From Parvularcula sp. IMCC14364 (GTDB taxonomy: Bacteria; Pseudomonadota; Alphaproteobacteria; Caulobacterales; Parvularculaceae): a DNA stretch of 64,000 bases. The notes under the pieces are model-generated. The model worked only from the letters and a program-made list of their open reading frames with translations. It was not told the DNA's origin and ran no database searches. A program made the position numbers and the translations under genes. The stretch's first letter is position 1. Each line of letters opens with the position of its first letter. Below, piece after piece: positions 59,567-64,000 of the stretch. The stretch lies in assembly GCF_030758415.1 (NCBI RefSeq), contig NZ_CP132334.1, forward strand, positions 2,616,001 through 2,680,000, written 5' to 3'.

Positions 59567-60496
59567 TTACCAAGAAAAACGGGTCAGTTCTTCGGATACC
59601 TGCCAGAGTTGATCGGCGGCTTTATTGTCGCGGGCAAAAGTTTCAGGTTCTGTCTCGCGGACCGGGCCACCCATATCCTGAAAACCGGTCGGGCCATAAT
59701 AGCCGCCGCTCCTGGCTTTCGGGTCTGTTGCCGCCAACAATGTGGGGTAGGCACCGTATTTTGCGCTCTGGGCGAAGATGATATTCATCAGGCCAAAGGC
59801 AGGCTTCCACAGTTTGCCAGGCCCGGTAAACTGCAGGTTGGTCGCAGAATAGCCGGGGTGGCAGGCGGCCGCGACAACAGCACTGTCCGCCTTTTTCAGG
59901 CGTCTGCTCACTGCATGAGTGAAAAGAAGGTTGGCCAGTTTGCTCTGCGAATAGGCCAGAACAGGATTATAGGATTTCTCTGATTGCAGATCCTTGAAAT
60001 TGATCCGCTTGCGCCCATATTTATGGGCAATACTTGCGACGCTGACAATGCGCCCTTGCGCCTTTTCCACCAGCGGGAACAACTGACCGGCAAGCGCAAA
60101 ATGCCCAAGATGATTGACACCGATCTGCATTTCAAACCCGTCCTGCGTCACTTCACGCTTGGGCGGCATCATGATCCCGGCATTGAGCAGCAGGCCATCA
60201 ATGCTGTCTGTCTCTTTCGTCAGCAGGCTGGCTGCCTGTGCCACAGAAGACAGGTCGGCAAGATCAAGTCCGATCGCGCGAATATCAGCTTGTGGGGCTT
60301 CTGCCTTGATTTGGGCGACAGCCTTGTCGGCTTTTTCCGGACTACGGCAGAGGATGATAACCTCTGCCCCGGCACCGGCAAGAACACGCGCCGCTTCAAA
60401 GCCGATCCCGCTATTCCCGCCTGTAATGGCATAGCGCCTGCCCGACACATCCGGCATGTCCTCGACCCGCCAGCCATTGATCCCAAAACGCTGCAT
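59567..60496 (-). CDS. SDR oxidoreductase (retinol dehydrogenase-like)
   Basis: A 309-aa SDR: ITGGNSGIGFEAARVL (cofactor motif), LNAGIM (NAG), VSVASIAHKYG (Ser) and YSQSKLANLLF (Tyr-x3-Lys). GRINFKDLQ and the late GGYYGPTGF loop are as in retinol/WW-domain-type SDRs. Substrate unknown. Confidence 0.92.
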   Translation of the reverse strand: MQRFGINGWRVEDMPDVSGRRYAITGGNSGIGFEAARVLAGAGAEVIILCRSPEKADKAVAQIKAEAPQADIRAIGLDLADLSSVAQAASLLTKETDSIDGLLLNAGIMMPPKREVTQDGFEMQIGVNHLGHFALAGQLFPLVEKAQGRIVSVASIAHKYGRKRINFKDLQSEKSYNPVLAYSQSKLANLLFTHAVSRRLKKADSAVVAAACHPGYSATNLQFTGPGKLWKPAFGLMNIIFAQSAKYGAYPTLLAATDPKARSGGYYGPTGFQDMGGPVRETEPETFARDNKAADQLWQVSEELTRFSW

Positions 60497-60545
60497 TCGT
60501 CCGTATCCTCTTTAATTCAATGCCAAACTATAGGGTTTGCAGCCG

Positions 60546-61373
60546 TCAAAAGCCATAGCGCATGTTATGCTCCGCAGCAGCGCCCACATTCCGCTTTGCC
60601 GGGGCGAGACTGGCATAGGCAGAGACAGCCTCTGCATCATCCGGGAAGGCCTTCAGATAGCGCTCAAAAAGATCACGTGCGCGGGCTATATCACCGGCAG
60701 ATGCAGCACAAAGGGCAACCTTCTTGTAAGCGGCCATATCCCAGCCATTCTGCTGCAGTCGCTGATAATAGGCTGTGCAGGCCTGCGTATCAGCAGGCAT
60801 CTCAAGCAGCGCCGTTTTTTGCTTGTGCGCCACAGTCTCTTGATGAGACTTTACCTCATCACCCAAAGCGCGCGACCGCTGGGCCGGGGCGCTCTGCTCT
60901 GGTGCAGCCCTTCGCGCCATTTCAGGGGCGGACGCTTGCCGTGTTTGGGTATTTCCCTGCAGGGAAGCAGGGGCAACATCCGGGGAAACCGTCCCCGCCG
61001 GATGATAAAAGTCCACGCACACTGTCGTCTGCCCACATGGCGCAATTTCGCTACGGATGGGCGGTGCTGCTGTATCGACAGACAGAACAGCACCGGTGCG
61101 CAAATCAAGTATATTCAGGGCAGAAACGAACTTTCCCGCCTCACGCATATCAATATCCAGCGCGCCGGACACGCCTGAAAGATAAAAGCGCCCATCGGGC
61201 TGCTTTTGCGCGGCACATGCCCGGCCACACATTACGATCACCCGGGATACCCCCGGCGCCTCACCAACCTTTACATTATCGAAGGTCGGCAAAGCGCGGC
61301 TGTCATTTGCCTGTGCTGAAGCCACAGACAGGCAAAATGCCGTGAAAAGAGCCGATAAAATGAACCTGCGCAT
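60546..61373 (-). CDS. Exported protein with TPR-like C-terminus
   Basis: A 275-aa protein. Signal peptide cleaves near ASAQA (residues 18-22). CGRACAAQKQPDGRFYLSGVSG and CGQTTVCVDFYHP contain Cys pairs; a Pro/Gln/Ala linker (~140-185) leads to two TPR-like helices pairs (TAYYQRLQQNGWDMAAYKK; ARDLFERYLKAFPDDAEA). Probably periplasmic. Not a known family to me. Confidence 0.7.
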   Translation of the reverse strand: MRRFILSALFTAFCLSVASAQANDSRALPTFDNVKVGEAPGVSRVIVMCGRACAAQKQPDGRFYLSGVSGALDIDMREAGKFVSALNILDLRTGAVLSVDTAAPPIRSEIAPCGQTTVCVDFYHPAGTVSPDVAPASLQGNTQTRQASAPEMARRAAPEQSAPAQRSRALGDEVKSHQETVAHKQKTALLEMPADTQACTAYYQRLQQNGWDMAAYKKVALCAASAGDIARARDLFERYLKAFPDDAEAVSAYASLAPAKRNVGAAAEHNMRYGF

Positions 61374-61442
61374 AGCAGAATTTCATGTCGCCGTTCGCCA
61401 TGGAAAATCAAGACAGTGATAAATCCCCTGACGGGCCTGCCC

Positions 61443-62765
61443 TCAGTCAAAACTCTCGGGCAATGCAGCTATCCGGTCAATCGTCTGCGCGGCAGAGACA
61501 AGGTCAACATCGCCGCGCCAGAAGACAACCCACTCCCCCCGGCGCACAGCCCCGTCCGTCTGGTTATGATAGAAATCATTGAAACCATTATCTTTCCGGG
61601 AGCGGAGGAAAAAGTGTGGTTCGGCCCGTTCAAGCTGCTGCCATACACCCTTGGCGAGACCTTCACCCCGCGCGCTTTCTGCCACCGCAAACTTGTCGAG
61701 ATATGGCACACCCCCGCCCGGCAGGGTCGTCACCACCGCAGCAGCCCGATATTGTTCGGTGATAATTGCCTGTCGCAGATCAAGACCATCCCACCAGTCA
61801 GGTTTCAGTTGCCGACTGAAACTCTCTTCGACAAGAGCACTCAAGCGCACACCGTCAATCGCGGTGCGATCTGTGTACTCAACAATGCCCTCGCCCTGAC
61901 GGATATAGGTGCCCGAGCCGCCATGGGTAAACAGCTCTCGCACCAGCTCCTGCGGGCGGGTGATCGACACCGAGCTTTCAAGCGGCAGATCCCCCAGCAG
62001 CTTGCGGATTTCCTCCAGCTTCAGACGCATCCCGGAATGCAGCCAGTCAGCCTGCATCAACGGCTCGTAATCAGTGGTCAGATTGATCGTGTCGATGATT
62101 TCACCCCCGTCATCCAGCAAGCCGCCGGCACCGGACAGGAAGATGATTTTCATCGGCTGCAGGACATGTACCAGCGCCGTGACAACCGCATCGCCATTGA
62201 TATTGACGATCTGCCCGCCCGGCGTAACGCCAAGGCAGGTCAGGATCGGCACTGCACCGGAGGCAATCACGGAGCGGATCAGATCCTGCTGGATACCGGT
62301 CGCCTGCCCCACCAGCCCGAAGCGCTGCTGATCCAGATAATCAGCTTCAATAACACCGGCATTCAACGTATGCGCCTCAACCCCCCGCGCGCGCACCGCT
62401 TCGACCAGCCTGAGATTCTGGGCAAGGAAGACCTTGCGCGCCACCTCCAGCACCTCTGGGGTTGTGACCCGCAAGCCGTCGATCTTCTCCGGTACCAGCC
62501 CGGCTTCCGCCATCGCCCTGTCCAGCTGCGGCCCGCCGCCATGGATCACCACGGGTGTCAATCCGACCTGATGCAGGAAGGCAAGTGCCGCGGCAGTTTC
62601 TTCCAGCTGCTCTTCCAGAATTGCACCGCCGATCTTGATAATGCCAAAACGCTCGGCATCAAGCCCGGCAAAACGCTGCAGATAGGTGCGCACCTCTTTC
62701 GAGCCACTCACATGAGAGAGCAGCTCGACAACAGTCTGTCTGATAGTCTCGGCAGATTCCGTCAT
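61443..62765 (-). CDS. argB: Bifunctional N-acetylglutamate synthase/kinase
   Basis: A 440-aa fusion. The N-terminal amino-acid kinase domain (residues ~20-285) has IIKIGGAIL, VVIHGGGPQLD, GVTPGGQIVNINGD and LSGAGGLLDDGGE. The C-terminal NAT domain (~295-440) has TTLPGGGVPYLDKFAVAESARGEGLAKGVW and FLRSRKDNGFNDFYHNQTDG. Such vertebrate-like NAGS-K enzymes were characterised from Maricaulis and Xanthomonas and cover the first two steps of arginine synthesis. A good lineage clue. Confidence 0.95.
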   Translation of the reverse strand: MTESAETIRQTVVELLSHVSGSKEVRTYLQRFAGLDAERFGIIKIGGAILEEQLEETAAALAFLHQVGLTPVVIHGGGPQLDRAMAEAGLVPEKIDGLRVTTPEVLEVARKVFLAQNLRLVEAVRARGVEAHTLNAGVIEADYLDQQRFGLVGQATGIQQDLIRSVIASGAVPILTCLGVTPGGQIVNINGDAVVTALVHVLQPMKIIFLSGAGGLLDDGGEIIDTINLTTDYEPLMQADWLHSGMRLKLEEIRKLLGDLPLESSVSITRPQELVRELFTHGGSGTYIRQGEGIVEYTDRTAIDGVRLSALVEESFSRQLKPDWWDGLDLRQAIITEQYRAAAVVTTLPGGGVPYLDKFAVAESARGEGLAKGVWQQLERAEPHFFLRSRKDNGFNDFYHNQTDGAVRRGEWVVFWRGDVDLVSAAQTIDRIAALPESFD

Positions 62766-62858
62766 GTCGGGCCTTCAATAAAACGTGCCCGGTACAAAAC
62801 CGGGACTGGTTCTATGCCGGGGCACGCAAACAGAATCAAGCAAGAGGCTTGTTTTAGC

Positions 62859-63389
62859 TTAACCGCGTGCTGGCAGCACTTTCGGGTTGCGCAGGATTGC
62901 GGCGGACACCAGTGTCACGATCAGCGCGACCGGAAAGATTTCCGTAAAGGTGATAAGGATGCGCGTCAGCGGGTTCTGGTACATCTCATTGATCTGCTGC
63001 AGCTCTTCTGCCTTGCGGGCAATCTCATCAGCCGGCATCCCCTCTGCTTCGTATTTTGCCAGCAAGCCATCAACATATGTCGTGATGAAGCTGTAATCCG
63101 TGGCGGCAAGATACGCCTCCCAGCAGATGATGTAGGCAACGCTGGCCACCAGCGAGATCAACAGGCCCAGCTGAAACGCCTTGCCAAAAGAGATTACCCC
63201 ACCCAGATCCCTGTCGCGATAGCGCTTGATGCCAATGAAGATCAGCGACAGCGCCACGATCATGAACAGATAGCCAAGTATCTGGGACGAGCCGAACCCC
63301 TTCCCGTCAGACAGCGCAAACCCGATCACCATACTGGTGATGATAACGGCCCCGGCAATAGCGCCGTAGGTCAGTGCGATACGTATCAT
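62859..63389 (-). CDS. DUF4199 membrane protein
   Basis: About 176 aa with four membrane segments. YGAIAGAVIITSMVI, FIGIKRYRDRDLGGVISFGKAFQLGLLISLVAS and a charged loop before the last helix fit DUF4199. ATG 63389 is 8 bases after GGAGG. Often found next to LuxR-type genes, as here. Confidence 0.88.
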   Translation of the reverse strand: MIRIALTYGAIAGAVIITSMVIGFALSDGKGFGSSQILGYLFMIVALSLIFIGIKRYRDRDLGGVISFGKAFQLGLLISLVASVAYIICWEAYLAATDYSFITTYVDGLLAKYEAEGMPADEIARKAEELQQINEMYQNPLTRILITFTEIFPVALIVTLVSAAILRNPKVLPARG

Positions 63390-63500
63390 TTCTGTGCCCT
63401 CCTTTTTTGGCATGATAGCGCCTACGAAGCCCGCTATCCCCCGGAAAATCTATCGCCCGAACGGGTGATCAGGCGATATTCACCCGTTCAGAGTGGCTTT

Positions 63501-63914
63501 TCAGGGAATGAGCGCCAGCTCCCGCGCTTTCTGGATGGCCTGTGTGCGGCGCTGCACCGACAGTTTCTCGTACAGATTTGCCAGATGCGTTTTCACTGTA
63601 TTCGGGGAAATTTCCAGACTGCGCGCGATTTCCTTGTTGCTCTGCCCGTCTGCCAGCAAGGACAAGACTTCATGTTCGCGGGCACTGACCCCGAGCGACT
63701 TCAGCGCCGCCGTGTTCAGCTCAAAGCCAGCGGCCACCCGCCGGCGCGTCAGCTGATACCCCACCCAGGCCCCCAGCACAGTGAATCCTACAGCGATCAG
63801 CACGATGTAAATCTCTGCGGAATAGGCGTGGGTCAGGTGCCTGAATTCCAGCCATTCCAGCAGGAAAGCAGCCCCGGCCATCACCACGGCATAGATCAGG
63901 ATTGTTCTGGTCAT
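63501..63914 (-). CDS. Membrane-anchored LuxR-type HTH regulator
   Basis: About 137 aa. Two N-terminal membrane helices ([40 protein letters not shown]) and a C-terminal GerE/LuxR HTH ([36 protein letters not shown]). No receiver domain. It probably senses a membrane state together with the DUF4199 protein encoded 111 bases downstream. ATG 63914 preferred over 63932. Confidence 0.88.
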   Translation of the reverse strand: MTRTILIYAVVMAGAAFLLEWLEFRHLTHAYSAEIYIVLIAVGFTVLGAWVGYQLTRRRVAAGFELNTAALKSLGVSAREHEVLSLLADGQSNKEIARSLEISPNTVKTHLANLYEKLSVQRRTQAIQKARELALIP

Positions 63915-64000
63915 CCCGGCAGTTTGCCGCAAAATGGAGCCCGGAGCCAGTGCGCTCGTTTGCCCTCTGGTCAGCCCCGGACGGCCTGGGCTAGGCTGCA

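Overview
The window looks like a chromosomal segment of an alphaproteobacterium, most likely near Hyphomonadales/Maricaulales or Parvularculales. The clues are a head-gene cluster ordered like the Rhodobacter capsulatus gene transfer agent (GTA), a fused acetylglutamate kinase/N-acetyltransferase of the type known from Maricaulis, a separate glyQ, and moderately high GC housekeeping genes. The placement is inference from gene content; no rRNA is present to test it. The only RNA gene I see is tRNA-Tyr(GTA).

Layout. 1-3.6 kb: a broken GTA g12-type fragment, a small unknown gene, then nested repeats: a 648-bp unit carrying a 148-aa ORF (second copy at 43.4 kb), a dispersed terminator repeat, and a lipoprotein gene bracketed by 57-bp direct repeats, one of which is the 3' end of the next gene. 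3.5-8.9 kb: a phospholipid remodelling block (LplT-like flippase, two PlsC-type acyltransferases, TetR), then a fatty acid hydroxylase-superfamily gene with its own TetR regulator. 9.0-16.7 kb: tRNA-Tyr and a partial GTA head/tail cluster (terminase, portal, protease, capsid, connector, closure, DUF3168, major tail, probable short tape measure). The head-closure gene has an in-frame amber codon. 16.7-26.2 kb: UDP-sulfoquinovose synthase, a DUF4174 protein, polyprenyl-P sugar phosphotransferase, MBOAT acyltransferase, SGNH protein, CysQ and a large membrane protein, which together suggest an acylated, perhaps sulfonated, surface glycan. 26.3-30.7 kb: queG, DUF1272, Pmp3, sirtuin, LMW phosphatase and an epimerase-like gene. 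30.7-32.6 kb: two IS5-superfamily elements.

32.8-43.4 kb: an ArsR-desaturase operon, small envelope genes, glyQ, and a BlaI / BlaR1-like M56 peptidase / secreted protein trio in which peptidase and secreted protein share a ~31-residue HGV repeat. Then come an M50-like membrane protein, DUF2270, a photolyase-like protein with apparently reversed domain order, and a membrane protein with an XRE regulator. 43.4-55.0 kb is accessory: repeat unit copy 2, a GNAT enzyme, a 901-aa YadA-type trimeric autotransporter, an IS30 element sitting inside the loop of a long palindrome, an AT-rich island (methyltransferase, 2OG oxygenase fused to a second domain, RTX protein, IS5-type copy 2), all around two copies of a ~340-bp gene start. 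55.1-64 kb: NnrU, an SDR, an H-NOX/histidine kinase/hybrid regulator circuit for NO sensing, another SDR, a TPR-like exported protein, the fused ArgB/NAT enzyme, and a DUF4199 plus membrane-anchored LuxR pair.

Three otherwise intact reading frames (GTA head closure, M56 peptidase, IS30 transposase) are each interrupted by one in-frame TAG. TAG also ends many normal genes here, so this is either recent nonsense mutation or tolerated readthrough; it is the most unusual small-scale pattern in the window. At larger scale the most interesting candidates are the HGV-repeat M56 sensor system, the 648-bp repeat unit, and the IS30/palindrome island.
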